64,000 bases of DNA from NCBI RefSeq assembly GCF_030499515.1, contig NZ_JASTWJ010000001.1, forward strand, positions 3,638,001-3,702,000. The letters are read 5' to 3'. A model generated the notes under the pieces. The model made no database searches and had not been told where the DNA came from. It worked only from the letters and a program-made list of their open reading frames with translations. The stretch comes from Streptomyces sp. DT2A-34 (lineage in GTDB: Bacteria > Actinomycetota > Actinomycetes > Streptomycetales > Streptomycetaceae). The translations under genes and the position numbers were made by a program. Below, in pieces: positions 35,019-43,062 of the stretch (the stretch's first letter is position 1; every line of letters begins with the position of its first letter).

Positions 35019-37454
35019 TCAGTTGACGGCGTCGACCTCACCCTCGGCCGGCTCGCCCTCCGCCAGCTCGACGTCGTACACCAGCGGCCCGTCCGCCACG
35101 ACCACCTGCCCCGCCCGGGAGCCGTACGAAGCAGCTGTCGTCGCCAGCAGGTACGTCCCCGGCGCGGGCACCGAGACGATGTACGAGCCGTCGGCCAGGG
35201 ACGTCACCCGGTCCAGCTGACGCCCGCCCTTCGTCAGCAGCGTCACCGCCGCGCCCTCGACCGGCCCACCGTCGGCGGTGCGGATGAAACCGTGGACGAC
35301 CGAGGCACGGCCCGCCGCGAGCGGCTCCTCCTCGGCCACCGGCGCCTCCTCCTTCGGCTCGACCGCCAGATGCGGCAGCCGCTTCTCCAGCCAGTCCGGC
35401 AGCCACCAGTTCGCCTTGCCGAGCATGTGCATCGCGGCCGGCACCAGCGCCGTACGCAGGATGAACGCGTCCAGGGCGACGGCGGCCGCGAGGCCGATGC
35501 CCGCCATCGCGCCCTCCATGTCGCCGCTCAGCACGAACGCGCTGAACACACAGATCATGATCAGGGCGGCGGAGTTGATGACCCGGCTGGTCTCCGCGAG
35601 GCCGACGCGGACCGCGCGCGCGTTGTCCTTGGTGTGCACCCACTCCTCGTGCATCCGGCTCACCAGGAACACCTGGTAGTCCATGGAGAGGCCGAAGAGC
35701 AGGGACAGCATGATCACCGGCAGGAAGGACGTGATCGGTCCTTCCTTGCCGACTCCGATGAGCTCTGTGCCCCAGCCCCACTGGAAGATCGCCACCAGGA
35801 CGCCGAAGGAGGCGGCGGCCGCGATGAGGTTCATCAGGGCGGCCGTCAGCGGCACCACCAGCGAGCGGAAGGCCACCAGCAGGAGCAGGAAGCCCAGCGC
35901 GATGATCGTCGCGACGAAGTACGGCAGGCGATCGCCGGTCACCGACGCGAAGTCCTTGAAGACCGCCGTCACGCCGCCGACATGGGCCTCGGCGCCGGAC
36001 CGCGGGATCACGTCGTCGCGCAGCCGGTCGATCAGCTGGTCGGTCTGCTCGGACTGGGGTGATGTGGTCGGGACCACCTGGATCACCGTGACGCCGTTCG
36101 CGGGCGGGACGGCGGCCACCTGGGCGACGCCCTCGGTCGAGCGGATCGCGTTGACCAGGCTTTCCGGTGCGTCGCCGTCGACCACCACCTGGAGCGGGCC
36201 GTTGACGCCGGGCCCGAAGCCCTCGGCGAGCAGGTCGTAGGCCTGCCGGGTGGTGGTCGACTCCTGGTGGTTGCCCTGGTCGGTGGCGCCGAGGCGGATC
36301 GACAGGACGGGGATCGCGAGGACCGCCATGACAACGAGGGCCATCGCGGCGACCGGGCGCGGGCGCCTTTGGACGTACGACGACCAGCGCGCCGCCAGTC
36401 CGCTCGCCTCCGCCGGCTCCGGTCCCGCCGCCGCGAGCCGACGCCGCTGCCGGCGGCTGAGCACCCGCACGCCGAGCAGGCCGAGGAGGGCGGGCAGCAG
36501 GGTGATCGCGGCCAGCACGCTCAGGACGACGGTGAGCGAGGTGGCGATGACCACGCCGTCCAGGAACCGCATGTTCATCACCAGCATGCCGGCGAGCGCG
36601 ATGCACACCGTGCCGCCCGCGAACAGCACCGCGCGGCCCGAGGTGTTGAGGGCGGTCACGGCCGCCTCCTCCGGCTTCATCCCGCGCAGGATGCCGCGCC
36701 GGTGCCGGGTGACGATGAACAGGGCGTAGTCGATGCCGACGCCGAGGCCGATCAACGAGCCCAGCAGCGGGGCCACTTCGGGCACGTCCGCGACATGGCT
36801 CATCAGCATCGTCGCGATCATGCCGGTGCCGACGCCCGCGATCGCCACGACGATCGGCAGCAGCATCGCGAAGAGCGAGCCGAAGGCCAGGAACAGCACG
36901 ACCGCCGCCGCGAGGATGCCGACCGCCTCCGCCGTGCCCTGCGGCGGCTCCTGGGTGCGGGCGATCGCCTGGCCGCCCAGCTCGACCTGGAGCCCGTCGC
37001 GTTCGGCGGCCCGCGCCGTGTCGACGACGTCCTCGATCAACTCCTTGGGGACGGCGTTCGCCTGCTCGGTGAAGGTGATCTGGGCGTACCCGATCCGCCC
37101 GTCCCGGCTGATCTGCGCGGCTCCCTGCTCCGCGTACGGGTCGGTGACCTCACCGACGCCCTGCACGCGCCCGATCTCCTGCAGCGCGGGCTCGATCCGG
37201 GACCGTACGGACTCGTCCCGTACGGAACCGTCGTCCACCTTCCACACCACCGTGTCGGTGTCGCCCGCGCGCTCCGGGAATGCCTTCTCCATCAGGTCGT
37301 ACGCGGTCGCGGAGTCCGTGTCCGGGAGGGAGAAGACGTTCGCGTAGTTCGTGCCCGCGGCCGAACTCGCCGCGCCCAGGCCGAACAGCGCCCCCAACCA
37401 CAGCAACAGGACCACCAGCCGGTGCCGATAGCACCACCGTGCCAATGCAGCCAC
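35019..37454 (-). CDS. MMPL/RND family transporter with C-terminal Ig-like domain
   Basis: This 811-residue transporter has twelve membrane helices in two RND half-units: one near residue 15, a periplasmic loop, five helices at 175-330, one at 370, a second loop, and five at 530-680. GVGIDYALFIVTRHR and GLSMDYQVFLVSRMHEEW carry the conserved Asp/Tyr pairs of MMPL proteins. Unusually, residues after about 710 form a carboxypeptidase-regulatory-like beta-sandwich (VHGFIRTADGGPVEGAAVTLL, ADGSYIVSVPAPGTYLL). GTG 37454 is chosen because AAGGAG lies 8 bases upstream; TTG 37460 would leave 2. It probably exports a lipid or polyketide-like compound. Confidence 0.87.
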   Translation of the reverse strand: MAALARWCYRHRLVVLLLWLGALFGLGAASSAAGTNYANVFSLPDTDSATAYDLMEKAFPERAGDTDTVVWKVDDGSVRDESVRSRIEPALQEIGRVQGVGEVTDPYAEQGAAQISRDGRIGYAQITFTEQANAVPKELIEDVVDTARAAERDGLQVELGGQAIARTQEPPQGTAEAVGILAAAVVLFLAFGSLFAMLLPIVVAIAGVGTGMIATMLMSHVADVPEVAPLLGSLIGLGVGIDYALFIVTRHRRGILRGMKPEEAAVTALNTSGRAVLFAGGTVCIALAGMLVMNMRFLDGVVIATSLTVVLSVLAAITLLPALLGLLGVRVLSRRQRRRLAAAGPEPAEASGLAARWSSYVQRRPRPVAAMALVVMAVLAIPVLSIRLGATDQGNHQESTTTRQAYDLLAEGFGPGVNGPLQVVVDGDAPESLVNAIRSTEGVAQVAAVPPANGVTVIQVVPTTSPQSEQTDQLIDRLRDDVIPRSGAEAHVGGVTAVFKDFASVTGDRLPYFVATIIALGFLLLLVAFRSLVVPLTAALMNLIAAAASFGVLVAIFQWGWGTELIGVGKEGPITSFLPVIMLSLLFGLSMDYQVFLVSRMHEEWVHTKDNARAVRVGLAETSRVINSAALIMICVFSAFVLSGDMEGAMAGIGLAAAVALDAFILRTALVPAAMHMLGKANWWLPDWLEKRLPHLAVEPKEEAPVAEEEPLAAGRASVVHGFIRTADGGPVEGAAVTLLTKGGRQLDRVTSLADGSYIVSVPAPGTYLLATTAASYGSRAGQVVVADGPLVYDVELAEGEPAEGEVDAVN

Positions 37455-37609
37455 GCTCAACGCTCCTTATTCGGTTCGGTCGGTCCCCCAGGTCCTGGGC
37501 AACAGGATTGGCGGCGCCGCGCGCGCGTGGCAGGCGACGGCCATGACTCTCAAGGAACTCCAAAGGGCGAACCCGCCCGACTGTCAGTGGGCCCGCCGAT
37601 ACTGGGGGC

Positions 37610-37992
37610 ATGACGACGGGTTCAGGCACCGTGCTGGTCGTGGAGGACGAGGAGAGCATCGCCGACGTCCTCGCCATCGCCCTGCGCTACCACCGGTTCG
37701 AGGTCATGGTCGCGGGCACGGTCCGCGAGGCGCTCACCCTCGCCGAGCGCACCCGGCCCGACGTGGCGCTGCTCGACGTCATGCTGCCGGACGGGGACGG
37801 CCGGGCGCTGGGGCGTGAACTGCGTGAACGACGACCGGACTTGGCGCTCGTCTTCCTCACCGCGCGCGACGCGCCCGCCGAGATCGTCGGCGCCCTCGGC
37901 TTCGGCGACGACTACATCACCAAGCCGTTCAACATCGACGAGGTGGTCGCGAGGATCACGGCGGTACTGCGCCGCACCCGGCCGGCCGACGT
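37610..37992 (+). pseudogene. Response regulator, receiver domain only, 3' end deleted
   Basis: A normal OmpR-type receiver domain is present: VLVVEDEESIADVLA with the acidic pocket, Asp in VALLDVMLPDG, Thr in FLTARD and Lys in DDYITKPFN. It runs to RITAVLRRTRPAD, then the homology ends abruptly. The DNA-binding winged helix is missing; the frame instead reads antisense through a transporter gene fragment to 38182. A GATACT hexamer 6 bases before the ATG suggests a leaderless promoter. A phospho-acceptor protein without an output domain could still be made. Confidence 0.75.
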
Positions 37993-38380
37993 CCGACTTG
38001 ATCCGCTTGACGCGGTCGAAGGAGTACTTGACGTCCTCGGCGGTCATGGCGCGCCCGCTCGGGAAGGCGAGGCCCTCGCGCAGCTCGCAGCGGTAGGTCT
38101 TCAGGTCGCCGCCGCCGAAGGCGCAGCTCTGCGCCGCGTCCGGCACGGGTGTGACGCCGCCCGGCTCGAAGGTCAGCAGTGACTGGAAGACGTTGTTGAA
38201 CAGCGCCCAGGAGCCGGCGTCATAGGCGCCGGCCGGATCGAGCGAGGTGACGGCGTCCGTCGTACCGACCGTGATGGTCCTGTCCTCGTCCTGCTGCGAC
38301 GGCAACAGCTGCCAGCCGCCTATCCCCACGGCCGCCAGCACGAGCAGCGTCGCGAGAATCCGCATGCGGACCGAACGCAT
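37987..38380 (-). pseudogene. ABC transporter substrate-binding protein (family 5), 5' fragment
   Basis: ATG 38380 with GGAGAGGG upstream begins a secretion signal (MRILATLLVLAAVGIGGWQLL). The start of an extracellular peptide-binding protein follows: ITVGTTDAVTSLDPAGAYD, FNNVFQSLLTFEPGG and MTAEDVKYSFDRVKRIKSDVG. The sequence then runs straight into the end of the truncated response regulator at about 37990. About 130 of the usual 500-plus residues remain. The two genes face each other and lost their 3' ends in one deletion. Confidence 0.75.
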
Positions 38381-38594
38381 GGGTGTGCCCTCTCCCCGGC
38401 CCTCTGAGGGCCCCCACGTGAGCAGTGAATTTGCGCCACTCCCCCAAGCGGCGCGCACACCTAATCACACGTTTTTCATCAGGGGGAAGAGGATTCTGAC
38501 GACATGGGAAAGAACTTACCTACGGGCGTTTCCGGCAGGTTTCACAGGCTGTCCACAGAGGGAGTTGGCGGGGTGGCCATGAGTCCGCGCCTCG

Positions 38595-40049
38595 TCAGGC
38601 CTGACGGGACGCCAGCTCGATCACCGTGATGTCCGACGGGGCACCCACGCGCGTCGGCGGACCCCAGGCGCCCGCGCCCCGGCTGACGTACAGCTGGGTG
38701 TCGCCGTAGCGCTCCAGGCCGGCCAGGGTGGGGTTGGCCAGGCCCGCGATGAGGTTGCCGGGCCACATCTGGCCGCCGTGGGTGTGGCCGGAGAGCTGGA
38801 GGTCGACGCCGTGGTCGACGGCGTCGTGGATCTGGACCGGCTGATGGGCGAGGAGCACGCACGCGCGTGCCCTGTCCCGGTCGCCGAGGGCCTTGGCGAA
38901 GTCAGGGCCCTGGCCCTCGCTCTCGCCCGCGACGTCGTTGACGCCGGCCAGGTCGAAGTGGGGCAGCTCGGTGCGCGCGTTCTCCAGCGGGCGCAGGCCC
39001 AGGCGGCGCACCTCGTCCACCCACTGCTCGGCGCCCGAGAAGTACTCGTGGTTGCCGGTGACGAAGAACGCGCCATGTCTCGCCCGGAGTTGGGCGAGCG
39101 GGGCAGCCGCCGGACCGAGGTCCTTCACGCTGCCGTCCACCAGGTCGCCGACCACCGCGATGAGGTCGGGCTGGGTGCCGTTGATGGTGTCGACGACCTT
39201 CTGGGCGAAACCCCGGCCCAGGACCGGGCCCAGGTGGATGTCGCTGACCACCGCGATCCGGTAACCGTGCGCCGCGCGTGGGAGCTTGGCCAGCGGGACG
39301 GTGACCCGCTTCACCTTCGGGCCGCTCAGCACGCCGTAGGTGCCGTAGCCGACGGTTCCCACGGCGGCCGCGGCCGCGGCACCGGCGACGACTCGGGAGA
39401 CGAAGAGGCGGCGGGTGGGGGCGGCCAGGGGGCGGGCGGGGTCCGTGGACTCCGGGGCGGAGGGCGGGGTCGCGTCGCTCGCGGACGGCGGGGGCGGGTC
39501 GGTTGTGAGCGCAGAGGTCGTGGCGGTCGTGGGCGCCGAGTCCAGGTCGGTCGCGCGCGTCGCAGCCGGGCCGGTCGTATCCGCGGGGGCGGACGCGGGC
39601 GTGAGGGTCTGGGTCCCGGCCGACTTGGTGGCAGGCGTCGCGGCGGGTGCCGTGGCGAGCGCCGTGACCGCGGTCGCTCCCGCCGGCACGAGCACCGGCT
39701 GCTCCTCTGCCGCTTCCTTCCCGCGCGCCCGCCGTTCGACCCACCGCCGCAGCAGCGGTCGTACGAATTCACCCGCCACCACACCCAGCAGCAGGTATAT
39801 CGACAGGGCCAGCCACATGAAGCCCGGCCAGGCCAGGATCTGCTGGAGCCGGAAGGGGGCGCCCGCGCGCTCGGCGACGAGGGCACCGACCGTCAGCGCC
39901 CAGCCGCCGGCGATCACCACCACGCCCGCTCGGCGCACGAACCCGGGGCCGCGGGTCGTGTCGCGGAACAGGCGGCGCCACACCAGCCAGTTGCCCGCCA
40001 CCAGGGCGGACAACACGAGCAGTGCGACAAGCGCGAAGACGACGACCAC
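38595..40049 (-). CDS. Membrane-bound metallophosphoesterase
   Basis: This 484-residue protein has three or four N-terminal membrane helices (residues 1-90), a Thr/Ala/Pro-rich linker of about 110 residues and a further hydrophobic segment near 215-235. The calcineurin-like phosphoesterase domain carries SDIHLGP, GDLVDGS, GNHEYFSG, LLAHQP and SGHTHGGQMWP. These supply the dimetal ligands. The domain faces a membrane side not determined here. Similar proteins include YkuE-like phosphoesterases. It starts at ATG 40049, with GGAACG-type weak spacing upstream. Confidence 0.85.
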   Translation of the reverse strand: MVVVFALVALLVLSALVAGNWLVWRRLFRDTTRGPGFVRRAGVVVIAGGWALTVGALVAERAGAPFRLQQILAWPGFMWLALSIYLLLGVVAGEFVRPLLRRWVERRARGKEAAEEQPVLVPAGATAVTALATAPAATPATKSAGTQTLTPASAPADTTGPAATRATDLDSAPTTATTSALTTDPPPPSASDATPPSAPESTDPARPLAAPTRRLFVSRVVAGAAAAAAVGTVGYGTYGVLSGPKVKRVTVPLAKLPRAAHGYRIAVVSDIHLGPVLGRGFAQKVVDTINGTQPDLIAVVGDLVDGSVKDLGPAAAPLAQLRARHGAFFVTGNHEYFSGAEQWVDEVRRLGLRPLENARTELPHFDLAGVNDVAGESEGQGPDFAKALGDRDRARACVLLAHQPVQIHDAVDHGVDLQLSGHTHGGQMWPGNLIAGLANPTLAGLERYGDTQLYVSRGAGAWGPPTRVGAPSDITVIELASRQA

Positions 40050-40106
40050 GCCGACGTTCCCTTTCCTTTGCGTGCTGAGTGAACGCCCGGGGCTCCGGAC
40101 GAGTTC

Positions 40107-40276
40107 CTATGACGTCCGGCGCAGTGCGCGCACCGAGCGCAACCCGATGACCCCGATGACCGTCCCCAATACGAAGGAGACGACGGCGAGCAGCAGGTGC
40201 ACCCAGAAGTACGCCGTCGGGTGACCGTCGTCGAACGCGAGCCCGCTGCTGTCCTTGATCAGGTTTTTGACGAAAG
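40107..40276 (-). pseudogene. 3' part of interrupted small membrane-protein gene (SCO4848 homologue)
   Basis: Minus-strand codons for TFVKNLIKDSSGLAFDDG to SVRALRRTS are the C-terminal two thirds of a 79-residue two-helix membrane protein. The first third lies more than 10 kb away at 50969-51039. The break is exactly at the integrase core (GT at 40276-40277). The homologue in S. coelicolor (SCO4848) is, from memory, the phiBT1 attachment gene. No start codon or promoter of its own remains on this side. Confidence 0.9.
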
Positions 40277-40300
40277 TGATCCATAAGCAAGAACCCAGTA
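40261..40300. other. attL, left end of integrative element
   Basis: Chromosomal sequence ACGAAAGTGATCCA passes into element sequence after the GT at 40276-40277. With attR it rebuilds an uninterrupted gene (…ACGAAAGTGACCCAG…) and an attP-like site (ATGGAAGGTGATCCATAAG). This is as expected for a serine integrase that exchanges strands at a 2-base GT core. Confidence 0.85.
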
Positions 40301-40377
40301 CAACCCCCACCCAACGGCCGAGCGGGCACGGGTCACATACTTGCAGGGCACGAACCTCCCCGCCCGAAGGACGATCC

Positions 40378-40620
40378 ATGAAGCTCACCCGCCCCGTCTC
40401 CTGGTTCCTCGCAGCGTTCGGCGTCTGGTCGTGGGTGATCTGGGCAACTTTCGTCAACAACCTGTTCAAGGATGCCAGCGGACTTGCCTTTGACGATGGC
40501 GAGCCTACGGCTTACCTGTGGGTGCACCTCACCCTGGCCGTCGTGTCCTTCCTTCTGGGCACCGCCATCGGCGTCATTGGCTTCCGGGGCGTTCGAGCGT
40601 CCCGCCGCTCTGACAAGTAG
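40378..40620 (+). CDS. Element-borne complete copy of the attachment-site gene (small membrane protein)
   Basis: This 80-residue protein has two hydrophobic helices: WFLAAFGVWSWVIWATFV and LWVHLTLAVVSFLLGTAIGVIG. It is about 80% identical by eye to the chromosomal protein that the element splits. GAAGGA lies 6 bases before ATG 40378. At the stretch matching the crossover site it reads CTGGGCAACTTTCG, where the native gene reads CTGGGTCACTTTCG, changing Val to Ala and two bases next to the core. It probably restores the lost function and may escape the element's own integrase. The cellular role of the family is unknown. Confidence 0.85.
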   Translation: MKLTRPVSWFLAAFGVWSWVIWATFVNNLFKDASGLAFDDGEPTAYLWVHLTLAVVSFLLGTAIGVIGFRGVRASRRSDK

Positions 40621-41375
40621 GTGCACGAGCGAGCCCCGCCCGGATGGATCCCGGACGGGGCTGGATACCGATGTGATCGAAGTCGGCGGGTACGTTCGTG
40701 CCACCTGGCTCGTGCCACCGGCGTCGAGGAGGGGCGACACTCAGCGGCATTGACCGCATCAGCGGCCACCGCTCTGATGGAAGGCGCAACGCCCGCGACG
40801 ACCTGGCCACTGCGCATCTTGAACTCAACAGGCTCCAGTGAGAGTTCACAGAGAGTTTCCGTATTCCTCACGGAAATACCGGCCCTGATCGCATCGGCGG
40901 ACTCCATGAATTCCCAGGAACTCGACCGAAAGCCGAACTCGCCCAAGTCGGGAAGTTGCGCGACGCGAAAACGTATTTCCGTACTCGGTTGCGGACCGGT
41001 TCCCGCATTTGCATGACTCCTTCGCTCGCCCAGGGACGCAGGACATCCACAAGGATCCCCCACCTTATCGTGCGGCGACAGAAAGCGTGCACCATCACAA
41101 TGATGCAGCACGCCAGAGCGACCCCACATCAGCATTTCCGTGTTGAGCGACTCCACATCCTCAACAATTATTTCGATACGCTCGGCGACCGTCAGCAGCT
41201 CCATGGGATACGAATCCGCATCCTTGCTCTCTTCGACTTCCCCACCAAATACACCCTTGAGTCGCTCAATGACACCGAGATGCGCGCTCGTAATTCTCCA
41301 ACGCCTGAGACCTTCAGGACGCTGACCCCGAAAACGACCGGCATGGAACCACCCCACACTTTCCCTAAGAGGCAT
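40512..41375 (-). CDS. Probable recombination directionality factor (phiC31/phiBT1 gp3-like)
   Basis: This 287-residue protein's central part matches the gp3 layout I recall. RRWRITSAHLGVIERLKGVFGG is followed by ERIEIIVEDVESLNTEMLMWGR, the HHCDGARF segment, the CGCPASLGERR Cys pair, and GPQPSTEIRFRVAQLPDLGEF. Next come FRSSSWEF and a terminal LSLEPVEFKMRSGQVV. In phages this protein binds the serine integrase and switches it to excision. The last 40 codons overlap the replacement gene in antisense by 109 bases. The start lies within the last codons of Rep (184-base overlap); GAGGGGTGGA precedes ATG 41375. Assignment rests on pattern memory, not alignment. Confidence 0.6.
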   Translation of the reverse strand: MPLRESVGWFHAGRFRGQRPEGLRRWRITSAHLGVIERLKGVFGGEVEESKDADSYPMELLTVAERIEIIVEDVESLNTEMLMWGRSGVLHHCDGARFLSPHDKVGDPCGCPASLGERRSHANAGTGPQPSTEIRFRVAQLPDLGEFGFRSSSWEFMESADAIRAGISVRNTETLCELSLEPVEFKMRSGQVVAGVAPSIRAVAADAVNAAECRPSSTPVARARWHERTRRLRSHRYPAPSGIHPGGARSCTYLSERRDARTPRKPMTPMAVPRRKDTTARVRCTHR

Positions 41376-42814
41376 ATTTCCACCCCTCGGCGATCATGTC
41401 TCTTCTGATATCGCGCAGTTTCGGCTAGGTCTTCGGCTATTCCGACTGCGAAGTCCGCTTCGGCCGGTGAGTGCCCGGAGCCGACATAGCGCCATGCGGA
41501 ATCGGTAACCGCGTCTCTGTCCTCCAGGGCGAGGAGGCCGCTGCCCTGGTAGTCCGCTCGCACGGTGCGGAGTGCTCCGTATGTGGTGGAGTACTGGCGG
41601 GATTTGGTGAGGACGTGGCCCCGGTATCCGAGCGTGTGAGCCCAGGCTCGGAGCCTCATTTCCTCCAGCCCCGGAAGGCCGCCCAGGCGCCAACAGGCAG
41701 CCATGAGAGCGCGCAGGTGGGTATTTACCGGGGCTAGGCGGATGCTGTTGAAGTCTTGTATGCGGTAGTCGATGCCGCCCGCGTCGCCGACGCTTTTGGA
41801 TACGTATTTGGCGACGTAGGCCGCAACGGCATTGTCAGTGACAGTCGAGGATTCGGTAAATGCGTCGCTACGGATCGGGTGTACGTCGAGCCGTTTTCCC
41901 CACTTGATGACCCGTTCACCGGTTGCCGGGGAATACGGTGTGCGCACCTCTACTTGGTCAGCTGCCGACCGCACGGCGCCCTCAAGGAGTTCGGTCGTGG
42001 CCCACAGCGGCGGGGGCGAGGAAGGCCCGTCCGGACCGTCGAGCCGGATGACCACGTGGAAGTGGACGGCACCGCGCTTTTGGTATTCGGCGACCTTCGC
42101 GAAGGAGACTTTCAGGTGTTCGCCCAGGCGGGTTTGGGTGATTCCTGCGGCGGTCGCCAGATGGCGCCTGAGCATGTGGCAATAACGGTTCCACAGTGAG
42201 CCGACGGAAGCGTGCCACAAGACGTGTCCGGCGTAGTCGTAGCAGTCCCGGCACAGCGCCTGACCCACCACGGATTCGGTATCCGTGTGCTTGTGGCCGC
42301 AGCCGAGGGACCGCCCGTGCTCACAGACTCCGCGATCCCGTCGAGGGCGGCAGAAGGCTCCGTCAGGACCGCTCGCACGGTGCACCGCGCCGAACGAGGG
42401 GGCGGTGAGCGTGACGAAGAGCCGGGGATGACGCCGGACGCCATGCGCCACGCCCTTGCCGCCCGACAGGCCGGAGCGGACCAGGTGGAACGTGTCGCCC
42501 GCGTGCAGGTAGGAGCACGGTTCGCAGCGTGTCTCACGGCGGTTGCGGCAGCGCACCGGCATCCGGCCGCCTGGTTCATCGGCCGTGTCGTAGTGCCGCA
42601 GCACCTCGCCTGTCACCGCGTCATGGGTCGTGGTGCGCCCGGCGAGATAGATCGGGTGGGCGCAGCCGCCAATGGACTTGATCTGCTCCAGCCAGCGTGA
42701 GAACCCCGGTTCGTGGACGAGCCGGAGGAGGTCACGCTCGGTAGGAGAGAGAAGCCGCAGCCGCTCAGCCTCATCCAGGACTGAACGCCGCGCCTCAGTC
42801 GACAGCGGATACAC
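41192..42814 (-). CDS. Replication initiator, RepSA/pSAM2 type (HUH superfamily)
   Basis: This 540-residue rolling-circle initiator has a Cys-rich N-terminal zone (RCRNRRETRCEPCSYLHAGD, CRDCYDYAGHVLWH). It also has FVTLTAPSFGAVH, the metal-binding HUH-type motif GAVHFHVVIRLDGPDG, and Tyr candidates in AAYVAKYVSKSVG. Such proteins nick the double-strand origin of excised integrative elements. GTG 42814 is set by AAGGAGG 6 bases upstream; longer readings run through the operator. The C-terminal 60 residues after AEDLAETARYQKRHDRR look non-homologous and overlap the next gene in another frame, so the original stop may have been lost. Confidence 0.82.
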   Translation of the reverse strand: MYPLSTEARRSVLDEAERLRLLSPTERDLLRLVHEPGFSRWLEQIKSIGGCAHPIYLAGRTTTHDAVTGEVLRHYDTADEPGGRMPVRCRNRRETRCEPCSYLHAGDTFHLVRSGLSGGKGVAHGVRRHPRLFVTLTAPSFGAVHRASGPDGAFCRPRRDRGVCEHGRSLGCGHKHTDTESVVGQALCRDCYDYAGHVLWHASVGSLWNRYCHMLRRHLATAAGITQTRLGEHLKVSFAKVAEYQKRGAVHFHVVIRLDGPDGPSSPPPLWATTELLEGAVRSAADQVEVRTPYSPATGERVIKWGKRLDVHPIRSDAFTESSTVTDNAVAAYVAKYVSKSVGDAGGIDYRIQDFNSIRLAPVNTHLRALMAACWRLGGLPGLEEMRLRAWAHTLGYRGHVLTKSRQYSTTYGALRTVRADYQGSGLLALEDRDAVTDSAWRYVGSGHSPAEADFAVGIAEDLAETARYQKRHDRRGVEICLLGKVWGGSMPVVFGVSVLKVSGVGELRARISVSLSDSRVYLVGKSKRARMRIRIPWSC

Positions 42815-42869
42815 AAGCGGCCTCCTTCCACGAGCGATGGGCACAGCTGTCACAGCCCAACCAACCAAG

Positions 42870-42890
42870 CCACTCATCCGGATGAGTTGG
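42870..42890. promoter_or_regulatory. Operator O1 (CCACTCATCCGGATGAGTTGG)
   Basis: This is the first of three similar 20-bp palindromes in the rep-gntR divergent region, 56 bases before the Rep start. The core ACTCATCCGGATGAGT is a perfect 16-bp dyad. It is likely the site at which the GntR repressor controls rep. Confidence 0.75.
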
Positions 42891-42926
42891 ACGATCATCG
42901 TCACCCAACCACTAGATTCAGGTCAA

Positions 42927-42946
42927 CCACTTATCCGGATGAGTGG
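42927..42946. promoter_or_regulatory. Operator O2 (CCACTTATCCGGATGAGTGG)
   Basis: This second copy has one mismatch pair from a perfect 20-bp palindrome. It is spaced 57 bases from O1 and 46 from O3. Confidence 0.78.
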
Positions 42947-42972
42947 CAATGGTAGGTGCACCAGAGGTGCAA

Positions 42973-42992
42973 CCACTTATCCTCATGAGTGG
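42973..42992. promoter_or_regulatory. Operator O3 (CCACTTATCCTCATGAGTGG)
   Basis: This third copy, with two mismatch pairs, lies 71 bases before the GntR start and is suitable for autorepression. Confidence 0.75.
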
Positions 42993-43062
42993 CCACCCGC
43001 CTACCCACCGGCCACTGACAGGCAACGCGGCGCACCCACGCCACCGCAGAAGGGCACGAGCC

